64,000 bases of DNA from BOG-1112 sp964611335 (GCA_964611335.1 CAZSXR010000002.1:1-64000), one strand, 5' to 3'; shown: positions 17,618 through 26,436, counted from the stretch's first letter. The notes: generated by a model from the sequence alone, not told the origin. Made by a program: numbers and translations.

Positions 17618-18913
17618 TTATGTTTTAGATCGGAAAATTTGCAAGTCTCCATCTTCGACATTCACGGACAATATTTGTGTAATACGATTCGATGTTTTGA
17701 ACTCAATAGAATGTTTTCCAGGAGCTACCCGTATTCTGTTGACATAGAAAGCTTGAGGAAGAAGAGTCCAGCTTCGAGTATCAGCAGTTTCTGTTACAGC
17801 AGCAGCAACGTTTGCAACTATACCCCCAAGCAAACCGAAATTTTGCTCAGCCTGATTTGTAAGAGCAGCTTTTGCAATCAAACGTGCCATACTTTTTGCA
17901 ATCAATCGGCCACGACGATCTTCCAAACATTGATAGGCAAGCCCATTGAGATTCAAGGCATTTGCAGCAGACATAAAACGGCCATCAACACTCACACCTG
18001 TTTGAGTATTTTGCCAATCAATTTTCTGCTTATCAATATAGGGAAATGAAATACGAATGATTTGACCACCTGCAGGGAAAAAGAATTCTTTTGCTTGTTT
18101 AATAGCAATGTTCCCAGCTTCGTGGAAAACAATGAGATCTCCTCCTTTCGGATTCTCACGGATTTGCGAATCATATTTTTCCAAAATTGCAGAATAGCGA
18201 ACTTTCAAATCTTTTATCACATCGCTTCTTTTGCGTTTCAATGCGACACCGTAAAGAGATGTGACAAGTGACTCAGGAACAGATCCTTCAAAAAACTTTG
18301 AATAAGAAGAACTTTCATAGACCTCTAAAGCTTGTCGGTAATCGATGATGGCATCATCCCAATTCTTCATAGATTCGTAAATCATGCCAGAAAGAAACCG
18401 AGCAAAGGCATCTTCTTTATAATGAGCATACTTAGGATCGTAATTCTGAGTGATTTGATGAAGGCGTCCATTGACACTTTTTGCTTCCACACGAGCTTCT
18501 TTGATCTGTTTATCTTCAAGAAAGGATAAAGCCAGCAGAGTATGTATGGCTACTTTTTCGTAATCCTCACCTTCATAATCAGCAACACTTTCATTTATAA
18601 GAAAAGTAGCAGCTGTTTTTGTAACACTCGTCGTGTAGAGCTCATCAACAATTGCATCCGCTCTTAAAAGAAGAGTCCGCGATCCCTGACGATCATCAAG
18701 ACGATCAAGAATCATAGACTTTTCAAGAGTATAAAGAAGACGGTTGATGTTACTTGTCTTGAGAGAGGATTTTTCAAGTTTTTCAAGTGACTGTTTGTAT
18801 TTACCTCCTATGAAATCATTTCTGAGATCTTTAACTTCATCCGTGTAAGATGCACAGTTTGTCAAAGAAAGGAGGACTAAATTCAAACAGACAATTTTGA
18901 AAATAACTTTCAC
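17618..18913 (-). CDS. COG3014-like lipoprotein with TPR-like region
   Basis: 431-residue lipoprotein: signal with lipobox LTNCA (Cys20), then a helical TPR-like region (~25-230) including the RFLSGMIYE...DAIIDYRQALE tetratricopeptide signature, and a C-terminal beta-rich domain with GRFMSAANALN and a Gly/Ala-rich stretch. The arrangement matches COG3014, uncharacterised lipoproteins that neighbour LpoB in many bacteria. It uses a GTG start with GAGGG upstream and sits 28 bp behind the LpoB gene. It may work with LpoB in activating bifunctional PBPs (inference). Confidence 0.75.
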   Translation of the reverse strand: MKVIFKIVCLNLVLLSLTNCASYTDEVKDLRNDFIGGKYKQSLEKLEKSSLKTSNINRLLYTLEKSMILDRLDDRQGSRTLLLRADAIVDELYTTSVTKTAATFLINESVADYEGEDYEKVAIHTLLALSFLEDKQIKEARVEAKSVNGRLHQITQNYDPKYAHYKEDAFARFLSGMIYESMKNWDDAIIDYRQALEVYESSSYSKFFEGSVPESLVTSLYGVALKRKRSDVIKDLKVRYSAILEKYDSQIRENPKGGDLIVFHEAGNIAIKQAKEFFFPAGGQIIRISFPYIDKQKIDWQNTQTGVSVDGRFMSAANALNLNGLAYQCLEDRRGRLIAKSMARLIAKAALTNQAEQNFGLLGGIVANVAAAVTETADTRSWTLLPQAFYVNRIRVAPGKHSIEFKTSNRITQILSVNVEDGDLQIFRSKT

Positions 18914-18941
18914 AAAACCCTCACCCGCTTTTTAATTACCA

Positions 18942-19562
18942 CTAAAACGAAGCACCAGAACGTTTGAATTTCTTCTTAATCTGATAAGACTCAGAGAAAA
19001 GAATTTCTGAAGTCTCAAGATTTGTAAGACGTACAGTTGTTGTATAAGTTACAGTTTTGTAACCACCTTGTACGTTCGTAATCGAAGTGATTTCACCCAC
19101 CATGAAGAAGTCAGCTCCGATCTGCTTTCCTTTTTTCTTAGCTGTTTCGTTGCTCACCATCCCACTTTCATTGTGGTATTTGATTTCTTTTAAAATTTTA
19201 TCGCGAGCAGCTTTGTCAATAAAACGAATCTTTCCAGAGTTGATCAATTCATTTTGCAAAGCCTGACCAATAGCAGCTGTGTCAATATGTTCGCTAGTTC
19301 TGTTTTCTATATCATCCACAATCACAATAGGCTTTTTGCCACCGTTACCCTGCATGAACTCAATAAGCCAGTTTTTGGAAACAACTGCTTTGATAACAAC
19401 CTCGGCTGTTTTATTCGCATCGGTTGGATTCCATTTGTCATCGACAATTTCTTGTTCTTTTGGATTCGAATACTCACCTTGAAAAGAGTCCGTACAGGAA
19501 AGAGGTACTAGCAAAGATGTCAAGCAAAGCACCTTGATTGTTTTAGAAGTAAAATTTCTCAT
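18942..19562 (-). CDS. lpoB: Penicillin-binding protein activator LpoB-like
   Basis: Outer-membrane lipoprotein of 206 residues with lipobox VPLSC (Cys23), a flexible linker and the LpoB globular domain: IVIVDDIENRTSEHID, a central helix region, IGADFFMVGEITSI and the terminal strand TTTVRLTNLETSEILF. In enterobacteria LpoB reaches through the wall to stimulate the bifunctional synthase PBP1b; the homologous partner is not in this window. AAGGACTTCT precedes the ATG. First gene of a three-lipoprotein operon lying convergent to the rod cluster. Confidence 0.85.
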   Translation of the reverse strand: MRNFTSKTIKVLCLTSLLVPLSCTDSFQGEYSNPKEQEIVDDKWNPTDANKTAEVVIKAVVSKNWLIEFMQGNGGKKPIVIVDDIENRTSEHIDTAAIGQALQNELINSGKIRFIDKAARDKILKEIKYHNESGMVSNETAKKKGKQIGADFFMVGEITSITNVQGGYKTVTYTTTVRLTNLETSEILFSESYQIKKKFKRSGASF

Positions 19563-19660
19563 AGAAGTCCTTTTTATAGTGCCTAATTCATTTTAAACTT
19601 TCGCTAAGATTTTAGTCGATGCTAAGGCAGAATGCCATGTTTTTCACAGAAAGGAATTTT

Positions 19661-20341
19661 ATGAACTTGCAAACTTCCTACTCGACAATACAAAAACGTA
19701 TAAAGAAAGCCTGCGAAGAATGCAGGCGCGATCCGAAAAGCATACGCCTCATTGTTGCCAGTAAAGCGCAGTCGGCTGAACGCATTGGAGAACTCCACAA
19801 ACTTGGTCAAATCCATTTTGGCGAAAATTACGCGCAAGAATTGTTTGATAAAGCAGAGTTTCTGCCAAAATCTATAGAGTGGTCTTACATCGGGCACCTC
19901 CAGTCCAACAAAATCAAACGCATCGTAAATTATGCACAAGAAATACAAAGCCTCGCCTCTCTCAAGCATGCAGAACTCATAGCACGCCATGCTCAAGAAT
20001 TAGGCAAAGCACCTTATCGTGTGTATATTGAAGTTCAGGTTCCTGGGGATGAATCAAAAGATGGGGTTCCCTGGAATGAAGTTCTTTCCTTCTCACAAAC
20101 TCTTCGTAAAAATTTTCCCGAAAAACTTCTTGTGGAAGGAGTTATGGCCATTCCTCCTCAAAGCTTTGCTAAACATTGGAACGAAGAAGCGGAAAGTCTT
20201 TATAAAAATTTACGACTGCTTGCAAATTCCATCGGTGCAGGAAAACTTTCTTTAGGAATGAGCCAAGACCTCGAACATGCCATTAAATGTGGAACTGACA
20301 TCATACGTGTAGGCAGTGCCATCATGGGAGCCCGAAAATAG
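19661..20341 (+). CDS. YggS-family PLP homeostasis protein
   Basis: Pyridoxal-5'-phosphate binding protein of the YggS/PROSC family, a cytosolic alanine-racemase-like barrel controlling free PLP. Motifs: IVASKAQSAE containing the PLP lysine, HFGENYAQE, WSYIGHLQSNK, and the C-terminal LSLGMSQDLEHAIKCGTDIIRVG. The frame is open from 19619 but AAGGAATTTT points to ATG 19661, giving 226 residues, the family norm. It has its own promoter region, divergent from lpoB. Confidence 0.93.
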   Translation: MNLQTSYSTIQKRIKKACEECRRDPKSIRLIVASKAQSAERIGELHKLGQIHFGENYAQELFDKAEFLPKSIEWSYIGHLQSNKIKRIVNYAQEIQSLASLKHAELIARHAQELGKAPYRVYIEVQVPGDESKDGVPWNEVLSFSQTLRKNFPEKLLVEGVMAIPPQSFAKHWNEEAESLYKNLRLLANSIGAGKLSLGMSQDLEHAIKCGTDIIRVGSAIMGARK

Positions 20342-20375
20342 GGTAAAAATAAGAGATACCCGACTGTCCTTTTTC

Positions 20376-21482
20376 CTAACGTTTAATCCATTCAGAACTG
20401 TGATACGTATTCAATTTGTAGTTTCCTGCATGCATAGCTTTTACTTCATGAATACGTTTGAGAGCAAGTTCATCGGAAGCTTGATTCGTAGGCACATTAT
20501 TCTTCTGAGCTTGTTCAAACACACGGAGAGTCGTTTGGTAAATACGTTTAGCTTCTGCCCTTGCTTGTTCCTCGTTATAACCACTCAGCTCTTGTGCTAC
20601 GTTGATCAACCCGCCTGCATTGATGACATAATCAGGAGCATATAAAACTCCACGCGCTTTAAGCTTCAAACCATCGGACTGTTCATCAAGAAGCTGATTG
20701 TTTGCAGCTCCTGCAACAATAGGAGCATGAAGTTCAGGAATACTTTTTTCATTGAGAATACCACCCAAAGCGCAAGGAGCTAAGACATCCGCCTCTACGC
20801 GAAGGATTTCATCGACACCTACAATTTTAGCTCCATATTCTTTTGCAATGTAATCTGCGGAACTTCGATTGATATCCGAAACGATCAGACGCACACCGTC
20901 ATTATGTAAAAGTTTACACAAATTTCTTCCGACGGAACCACAACCTTGCACAGCAACAGTTAATCCACGCAGAGACGCATTGTGCGTAGAAAACTCAACT
21001 GCCGCGCGGATCCCATAATACACACCTAAAGCTGTAAGTGGAGAAGGATCACCGGACCCCCCTGCAAACGAAGTTACACCCGAAACATATCGAGTTTCTT
21101 TTGCTATATGATTGATGTCTTCAACATTTACATTCACATCTTCCGCAGTGATGTAACGACCATTCAAACTGTTGACAAACGCGCCGAAAGTTCTGAAGAA
21201 CTTTTCTGATTTTAAACGTGAGGGACTTCCGATGATAACCGCTTTGCCACCACCTAATTTTAATCCTGCGACGGAAGCTTTGTAAGTCATCCCTCGAGAG
21301 AGCCTTAGGACATCAATGAGAGCTTCCGTCTCATCTCTATAATTCCAAAAACGGCAACCACCTAAAGCCGGACCGAGTGTAGTGTCATGTATAGCAATGA
21401 TTGCTTTTAACTGTGTCTCCCTGTCATGACAGTAAACCACCTGTTCATGCCCCATGACTGTCATCAAATCCATTGCACCCAT
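20376..21482 (-). CDS. Leucine dehydrogenase (Glu/Leu/Phe/Val DH family)
   Basis: NAD-dependent oxidative deaminase of branched-chain amino acids. Motifs: HDTTLGPALGGCRFW, GMTYKASVAGLKLGGGKAVI with the catalytic lysines, a Rossmann GCGSVGRNL, and APCALGG. Two starts are possible: TTG 21539 behind GGGAG, and ATG 21482 behind AGGGGAAG. I prefer 21482 because the 368-residue product matches characterised leucine dehydrogenases. Phenylalanine or valine specificity cannot be excluded. It could supply branched-chain acyl precursors for iso fatty acids (inference). Confidence 0.88.
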   Translation of the reverse strand: MGAMDLMTVMGHEQVVYCHDRETQLKAIIAIHDTTLGPALGGCRFWNYRDETEALIDVLRLSRGMTYKASVAGLKLGGGKAVIIGSPSRLKSEKFFRTFGAFVNSLNGRYITAEDVNVNVEDINHIAKETRYVSGVTSFAGGSGDPSPLTALGVYYGIRAAVEFSTHNASLRGLTVAVQGCGSVGRNLCKLLHNDGVRLIVSDINRSSADYIAKEYGAKIVGVDEILRVEADVLAPCALGGILNEKSIPELHAPIVAGAANNQLLDEQSDGLKLKARGVLYAPDYVINAGGLINVAQELSGYNEEQARAEAKRIYQTTLRVFEQAQKNNVPTNQASDELALKRIHEVKAMHAGNYKLNTYHSSEWIKR

Positions 21483-21734
21483 TCTGTCTTCCCCTATGCG
21501 ACTAGCTGACCTAAGTTCATTAACTGAAACAAGTTCCAAGGCGGACTCCCACTAAGAGTTTTAGGTTTTTTCGGTGTCATATGATTGGTTTAAGATAGCG
21601 AATTCTGAGGGAAATAACAAGAAATCGCTCTTAAGTTATTTTCACAACTCCTCGCTCAAGGAGCAGCTTTTCTTTTTCCGCCTTTTTTGCTAATTAGACA
21701 CACTCCCAATTGCTCATATGAAGGACACATTCCT

Positions 21735-23606
21735 ATGCAATCCAAATTCGATATCATCGTAGTCGGCGCAGGTCATGCCGGTTGTGAAGCAGCACTCGCT
21801 GCTGCACGCATGGGCGCAAAAACACTCCTCATTACACAGGTTGTGGATCGCATAGCAGCAATGAGCTGCAATCCAGCAATTGGCGGCACAGCAAAAGGCC
21901 ATCTTGTTAAGGAAATCGATGCTCTCGGTGGAGAGATGGCAAAAGCCATAGATGCAACCGGTATTCAATTCCGCATATTGAATAGAAAAAAAGGCGCTGC
22001 TATCTGGTCTTCACGCGCACAAGCAGACATGGCCCTCTACAGTCGCTACATGAAACATACTATTGAAAAAACCCCGAACCTTTATGTACGTCAAGATTCT
22101 GTTGCCCAACTCTTAGTTGAAAACGTAGATGGAAAAACATCTGTCACGGGTGTCATCGGAAATATTTTTGGTGAGATGTCTGCAAAAAAAGTAGTTCTCA
22201 CAACCGGAACTTTTCTAAACGGACTCATTCATATTGGAAAAAACACAAGTCCTGCGGGAAGAGCAGGTGATGCACCCTCTATTGAACTTGCAGATTTCGT
22301 TCGTAGCATGGGCTTCCGAGTAGGAAGATTAAAAACAGGGACTACACCTCGTCTCGATGCACGCACTATCGATTGGTCAGTACTTGAAAGGCAAAATTCC
22401 GATGAGAAAATCATCCCTTTCAGTTTTAGTACTGATAAAATTGAGCAGAAATTGATTCCTTGCTACATCACACACACCAATGAAAACACACACAACGTGA
22501 TTCGCAGTTACTTATCAGAATCACCTCTCTACAGCGGACAGATTAAAAGTTCAGGTCCTCGTTATTGCCCTTCTATAGAAGACAAAGTTGTTAAATTTCC
22601 CGATCGTCTTGCACATCAAATTTTTCTAGAACCACAAGGCTATGACACTTGCGAAATCTATCCAAACGGGATTTCCACATCTTTGCCTTTGAAAGCACAG
22701 TTAGCATTTTTACGCACGATCAAAGGTTTAGAAAATGTTGAAATCGTACGTTCAGGTTATGCGATTGAATATGATTTCATAGACCCTACAGAACTCGAAG
22801 CAACTTTAGAAACCAAACGCGCATCGAATCTCTTTCTTGCTGGTCAAATCAACGGAACTACAGGATACGAAGAAGCAGCAGCCCAAGGCCTTATGGCAGG
22901 TATAAATGCTGCTTGCAGTGTTTTAGGAAAAGAATCTCTCGTTCTTTCCCGTTCACAAGCTTACATCGGCGTTTTGATAGACGATCTTATTACGAAAGGA
23001 ACAAGCGAACCCTACCGTATGTTTACTTCTCGCGCAGAACACAGACTCTATCTACGTGAAGACAATGCAGATTCACGACTCACTCCTTTTGGAAGAAATA
23101 TCGGACTCGTGAATGACAAAGATTGGATGAGATTTCAAACCCGAACACAACAGGTTGAAGACGGTCTACAATTTGTTCGTGAAAGTTCAGTGAAAGAAGA
23201 AAACATTCTAAGTCCTTTACAAGCTCCTTTAATAGCAGGAATGAAATTTTCACAGCTCTTAAAAAGACCTGAAATCGATATGGACGATGTGAATATTCTT
23301 TTAGAATATCCGGAATTGGTGAGAAGAAGAATTGCCATTGAGTTGAAATACGAAGGTTATATCGCACGCGAAGTTCATTCCATGAAAGATACGGAGACTC
23401 TAGATAAGATTCTGATCCATCCAGAAATTCCATTCGAAAACATCAACGGTCTCAGCAATGAAGTTGTGCAGAAGCTCAAACGTTTTCAACCTCGTAATTT
23501 AGGACAAGCTTCACGCATCAGTGGGATGACTCCGAGCGCTATCCATGTTTTAAGAATTTGGTTGAAGAACCGAGGAAGTTCCCACAATAAAGGGATGAGA
23601 ACTTAA
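21735..23606 (+). CDS. mnmG: tRNA uridine-5-carboxymethylaminomethyl enzyme MnmG
   Basis: FAD-dependent partner of MnmE that modifies U34 of tRNAs. N-terminal IIVVGAGHAGCEAALAAARMG dinucleotide motif, SCNPAIGGTAKGHLV with the catalytic Cys, TGTFLNGLIH, GRLKTGTTPR, and GQINGTTGYEEAAAQG. ATG 21735 (AAGGA nine bases before) gives 623 residues, near the usual ~629. The last ~100 codons are duplicated in a broken copy at 26141-26317. The current C terminus (SSHNKGMRT) differs from that copy's (SSHNKTLREKQS), which suggests the present end came from a recombination event. Confidence 0.96.
   Translation: MQSKFDIIVVGAGHAGCEAALAAARMGAKTLLITQVVDRIAAMSCNPAIGGTAKGHLVKEIDALGGEMAKAIDATGIQFRILNRKKGAAIWSSRAQADMALYSRYMKHTIEKTPNLYVRQDSVAQLLVENVDGKTSVTGVIGNIFGEMSAKKVVLTTGTFLNGLIHIGKNTSPAGRAGDAPSIELADFVRSMGFRVGRLKTGTTPRLDARTIDWSVLERQNSDEKIIPFSFSTDKIEQKLIPCYITHTNENTHNVIRSYLSESPLYSGQIKSSGPRYCPSIEDKVVKFPDRLAHQIFLEPQGYDTCEIYPNGISTSLPLKAQLAFLRTIKGLENVEIVRSGYAIEYDFIDPTELEATLETKRASNLFLAGQINGTTGYEEAAAQGLMAGINAACSVLGKESLVLSRSQAYIGVLIDDLITKGTSEPYRMFTSRAEHRLYLREDNADSRLTPFGRNIGLVNDKDWMRFQTRTQQVEDGLQFVRESSVKEENILSPLQAPLIAGMKFSQLLKRPEIDMDDVNILLEYPELVRRRIAIELKYEGYIAREVHSMKDTETLDKILIHPEIPFENINGLSNEVVQKLKRFQPRNLGQASRISGMTPSAIHVLRIWLKNRGSSHNKGMRT
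23505..23590 (+). repeat. 86-bp direct repeat, copy 1 (inside mnmG 3' end)
   Basis: Matches 26207-26292 with two mismatches by eye (both G to T). It covers the codons for QASRISGMTPSAIHVL through the SSHNK end of mnmG. Together with a second matching block (23301-23366 versus 26141-26206, seven mismatches in 66), the pair flanks about 2.6 kb that holds a toxin-antitoxin pair and two unknown genes. Confidence 0.9.
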
Positions 23607-23607
23607 A

Positions 23608-24087
23608 CTAAGCAGCAAATCTTAACCGATAGATCTCGTTCACTATCTTTTTGTCTGGTTCAGACATTTGAACTTCAGCATCTCCTAGAAGAGAGCGAAC
23701 AGCACCGCGTCTAACCAACTCTAAAGCAAGCCTTTCCAATGCGAGAAGCGCTTGAGAAATCGAAATTTTTTGCTCTCCCCTTAGTATTTTTGAAACCTTC
23801 GATTTTTGACAACCGATGAGAGTTCCAAACTCACTTCCATTCACATTAAGAAAATTCATAATAGCTCGAACTTCACTAGATGAAAGAGTAAAATCAGGTC
23901 TTTCCAAGGATTTTCTATAATTCAACTTCAAAAACTCAAGAGCAACAATTTTAACCAATCGATCAACTTCACTTGCTGACAAAGATTTTCTACCGTTTTC
24001 AGAAACACCCATCTCCACCTCACTAACAACAACTGTTCCCAATGGATGTTTAAATTTATAGTTTTTCTCTTTTATACGTCTAATCAT
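23608..24087 (-). CDS. HTH antitoxin (HigA/MqsA-like)
   Basis: 159-residue protein with a C-terminal XRE-type helix-turn-helix: FGTLIGCQKSKVSKILRGEQKIS (a break here from residues ~95-117) followed by a leucine-rich helix. The N-terminal part carries charged beta segments typical of antitoxins that wrap a toxin. Its ATG overlaps the TGA of the upstream toxin gene by four bases (ATGA), giving toxin-first order as in higBA. GAGAGAGA precedes the start. Expected to bind the palindrome upstream of the toxin and repress the operon (inference). Stop codon lies two bases from the end of mnmG, on the opposite strand. Confidence 0.75.
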   Translation of the reverse strand: MIRRIKEKNYKFKHPLGTVVVSEVEMGVSENGRKSLSASEVDRLVKIVALEFLKLNYRKSLERPDFTLSSSEVRAIMNFLNVNGSEFGTLIGCQKSKVSKILRGEQKISISQALLALERLALELVRRGAVRSLLGDAEVQMSEPDKKIVNEIYRLRFAA

Positions 24088-24386
24088 GTTCTCTCTCCTG
24101 CTGAGACAACTAAAATTAATTTTCCATCTTCATCGGTCTCAAATTCGATAACGAGACGAAGATTTTTTCCGAGAATATCTTTAGTCCTCCAATAAAACCG
24201 CACGCCTCTCAAATTCAAGTCGGTAGTATCTTGAAAACGACCATGAGTGTTTTTTAATAAACTAACGACCTCATCAAAAGAATACCCTCGTTCTGGATGG
24301 TCATCAACTACATGGTCTATACAAACATCAATTCGGTTTCTCTTTCTCAACTCGAAAAATAGCTTCTTAGCATCGCTGAGCTTCAT
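24084..24386 (-). CDS. Putative toxin of a HigBA-order pair
   Basis: 100-residue protein with an alpha-beta layout: N-terminal helix (KLSDAKKLFFELRK), a HPERGYSFDEVVSLL segment reminiscent of DUF4258-type folds, and a C-terminal beta meander rich in Arg (GVRFYWRTKD, LRLVIEF). It does not show the classical HigB/RelE sequence, so the toxin call rests on size, four-base overlap with an HTH antitoxin gene, operator-like palindrome upstream and accessory location. ATG 24386 is preferred over a TTG three bases upstream. Confidence 0.6.
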   Translation of the reverse strand: MKLSDAKKLFFELRKRNRIDVCIDHVVDDHPERGYSFDEVVSLLKNTHGRFQDTTDLNLRGVRFYWRTKDILGKNLRLVIEFETDEDGKLILVVSAGERT

Positions 24387-24397
24387 CAAAACTACTC

Positions 24398-24411
24398 TAT
24401 CCTATCGGATA
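24398..24411. promoter_or_regulatory. Operator-like palindrome before the toxin gene
   Basis: TATCC-TATC-GGATA on the plus strand, a perfect 5-bp inverted repeat with a 4-base spacer, 12 bp upstream of the toxin ATG. The position fits autorepression by the HTH antitoxin. Confidence 0.45.
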
Positions 24412-24491
24412 TATTGAATATAAACTTTATATAAACAGATAACCAAATGTTAACATGGAATTAAATTGGTGTCCATAGGAAACTTGCCAAT

Positions 24492-25559
24492 CTATTTACA
24501 TCCTTTTTCCTCTAAAATTTTCTGAGAACTTGGATGACTAAAAAAAGCTGCAAGCTCACCCCTTTCTTTTACAACTTTCACAAAATCTTCAGCTTCTCTG
24601 TAGGTGAAATCTTGAACAGGAACTTCTTTGGCTAAAGCGCTTAAGCAATCATGTTTTGCAATCGCATTCTTTTTTGCTTCCTGATTATTTTCTGATTCAG
24701 CAAAGCGTGTTTCCATTGCCTTTTCAACCAAAGCATCCACCATAGATTTTTTCTTTTCGAAAAATGTATAGATACTTTTTAGAACTCTCATTTTTTCTTC
24801 ATAGCTATAAGTAACTTTTGCAGGATCATACTCATTTCCGTTCATGCGATCAGGGATCTGAATCATATGGATTATGTTTGAAGGAGCCACAAATAAACCT
24901 AAATAGTCTGCTGCTTCTTTTTCAAAACCAATATTCCCCAACAATAATATAGCCGCTTTGTTCACATTTTCTGCTCCCGTATTCAAAGTTTTGCTTTTAG
25001 CCACTTCCTCAAGTTTAGCAACATCGATACGAATGCCTTTCTCAGTTTGTTTTGCAAAAAGAAGCATCTCAGGAATCACGTTGCTTGGATCGAAATTTCT
25101 ATACTCCTCTAAAAATTTCTCATTCTGCTCTTCCATGCTCATCAAGTAATAGCTTGCAAGAGTTTTTTCTTTTGCAAAAGCTTCACGTATGTAAGCTCCA
25201 CCTCCTCCTTCTCCACTAAACATCATGATAAGTAAGCCTGCAGCTAACAAATTATCTGTAGTACGCCCAAGATTCTTCAAAGCACTTTCTATTGCTTCCT
25301 TACTGATTCTTAGCTCTGAATGCCGAAGAGCATCTTGAAGTTTGTACTCTTTATAAGTTTTAGCTTCGGACATAGTTGAAAGAAGATTGTCTTTGGCTAT
25401 CACTTCTTCCGTATGCTCCGAGTTTGAAGCATCGCTTTCTTCCAGAACTTCTTTTGCAGGTGTATCTTCATAAAGAGTGGTTTTTCTCATTTGGTAAATA
25501 AAAATTACCAATAATACGAATAAACACAAAATTCCGATTTTAATTCCTGAAACTTTCAT
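24492..25559 (-). CDS. Membrane-anchored protein of unknown function
   Basis: 355 residues: an uncleaved N-terminal membrane helix (IKIGILCLFVLLVIFIYQM), an acidic Glu/Ser/Thr linker (~30-60), then a mostly helical periplasmic or extracellular domain with a GEGGGGAYIREAF loop near 115 and two Cys in the last 50 residues. AGGGG precedes the ATG. I recognise no family. It sits inside the repeat-flanked accessory segment next to a toxin-antitoxin pair. Confidence 0.6.
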   Translation of the reverse strand: MKVSGIKIGILCLFVLLVIFIYQMRKTTLYEDTPAKEVLEESDASNSEHTEEVIAKDNLLSTMSEAKTYKEYKLQDALRHSELRISKEAIESALKNLGRTTDNLLAAGLLIMMFSGEGGGGAYIREAFAKEKTLASYYLMSMEEQNEKFLEEYRNFDPSNVIPEMLLFAKQTEKGIRIDVAKLEEVAKSKTLNTGAENVNKAAILLLGNIGFEKEAADYLGLFVAPSNIIHMIQIPDRMNGNEYDPAKVTYSYEEKMRVLKSIYTFFEKKKSMVDALVEKAMETRFAESENNQEAKKNAIAKHDCLSALAKEVPVQDFTYREAEDFVKVVKERGELAAFFSHPSSQKILEEKGCK

Positions 25560-25634
25560 AAAACACCCCTGTTCTCACCAAATTCTTAGAATGAAAATTC
25601 TACATTTCGAATTTTCAAAGCTCAAGGAGTTCTT

Positions 25635-26114
25635 ATGCTCCGAAAACTGCTTTCTATTTCATGGCTGTATTTATGTACACAAGCTCTATTTGCAATGGAA
25701 AAAATTTGGCATCATGGAAATCCCCAAGAAGATGATTATGAAGAATATTGCCATGAGCATGGCAATGAAAAATATGTGTTTTGTAAGCTTGAATTAAAAC
25801 TCGTTTTTCTACATGCGGATGAAAAAGTCTTATGTCTCCCAGAAGGTCTACTTTGGATTAAGCCGCAAAAACCGTCAGCCATCGAAAAAATAAAAGAGGA
25901 ATTGAGAAAAGAAATCGAAGTTCTTGAAGCCAAAGAAGAACTTGAAGATCTCATGGATTCAGAAGAACCTGAAATTCATTTCAAAACGTACAAAGAATAC
26001 CGAGAACAAAAGAAAGCTCAAAGATTAGAGAGATATAGAAAAAACAAAGATAAAAAAAATCAGTTAAAATTCAAGAAAGCTTGCATTAAAAAGACCCCGC
26101 GTTTTCGCTATTAA
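25635..26114 (+). CDS. Secreted basic protein of unknown function
   Basis: 159 residues: signal peptide MLRKLLSISWLYLCTQALFA, a small N-terminal domain with two Cys, then a long highly charged helix (KIKEELRKEIEVLEAKEELE onward) and a Lys-rich basic tail. AAGGAG six bases before the ATG. No family recognised. Its last codons (KKTPRFRY, stop) lie inside the first copy of the 55-bp direct repeat, so its C terminus may be a product of the repeat insertion. Confidence 0.6.
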   Translation: MLRKLLSISWLYLCTQALFAMEKIWHHGNPQEDDYEEYCHEHGNEKYVFCKLELKLVFLHADEKVLCLPEGLLWIKPQKPSAIEKIKEELRKEIEVLEAKEELEDLMDSEEPEIHFKTYKEYREQKKAQRLERYRKNKDKKNQLKFKKACIKKTPRFRY

Positions 26115-26140
26115 TCTCGCGTTCATTTAGTCGCCATCTC
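26086..26140 (+). repeat. 55-bp direct repeat, copy 1
   Basis: Matches 27149-27203 with three mismatches in 55. It starts in the last codons of the upstream gene and ends exactly where the mnmG fragment begins. The two copies bracket the mnmG fragment and the VapBC pair (about 1.0 kb). The repeat contains CGCG and TTAA elements but no integron attC core. Confidence 0.92.
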
Positions 26141-26317
26141 TTAGAATATCCAGAATTGGTGAAAAGAAGAATTGCCATTGAATTGAAATATGAAGGTTAC
26201 ATTGCTCAAGCTTCACGCATCAGTGGGATGACTCCGAGCGCTATCCATGTTTTAATAATTTTGTTGAAGAACCGAGGAAGTTCCCACAATAAGACTCTTA
26301 GAGAAAAACAAAGTTAA
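26141..26317 (+). pseudogene. mnmG: Displaced 3' fragment of mnmG
   Basis: Open in frame over 58 codons with no start codon. Codons 1-22 match mnmG 23301-23366 with seven substitutions, mostly at third positions (one R to K). The next 86 bp match 23505-23590 with two changes. The 138 bp (46 codons) between the blocks in mnmG are missing, keeping frame. It ends with its own tail (HNKTLREKQS, stop). Synonymous divergence in the first block indicates that this is an allele that had been under selection, probably the original or a foreign mnmG end. Confidence 0.9.
26207..26292 (+). repeat. 86-bp direct repeat, copy 2
   Basis: Partner of 23505-23590 (two mismatches by eye), inside the mnmG fragment. 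Right boundary of the 2.6-kb accessory segment. Confidence 0.9.
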
Positions 26318-26392
26318 GCTTTAAAAACTTCTCCTTTATAAGCTTCTGCTGTTTTTAAAAAATTGATTGCCTGCATCCAAAAAATTTGGCAC

Positions 26393-26420
26393 TGTCATAC
26401 AATATTAAAAATGTATGACA
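26393..26420. promoter_or_regulatory. VapB operator palindrome
   Basis: TGTCATACA at 26393-26401 and its exact reverse complement TGTATGACA at 26412-26420, separated by 10 bases and lying 17 bp upstream of the antitoxin ATG. Perfect 9-bp arms in this position are typical of operators bound by VapB or VapBC. Confidence 0.75.
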
Positions 26421-26436
26421 AAAGGAGAATCGAGGC

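Noticed and set aside
20341..20375. Terminator between yggS and the leucine dehydrogenase gene
   Set aside because: GGGTA...TACCC is only five base pairs with a T-run nine bases away; not strong enough.
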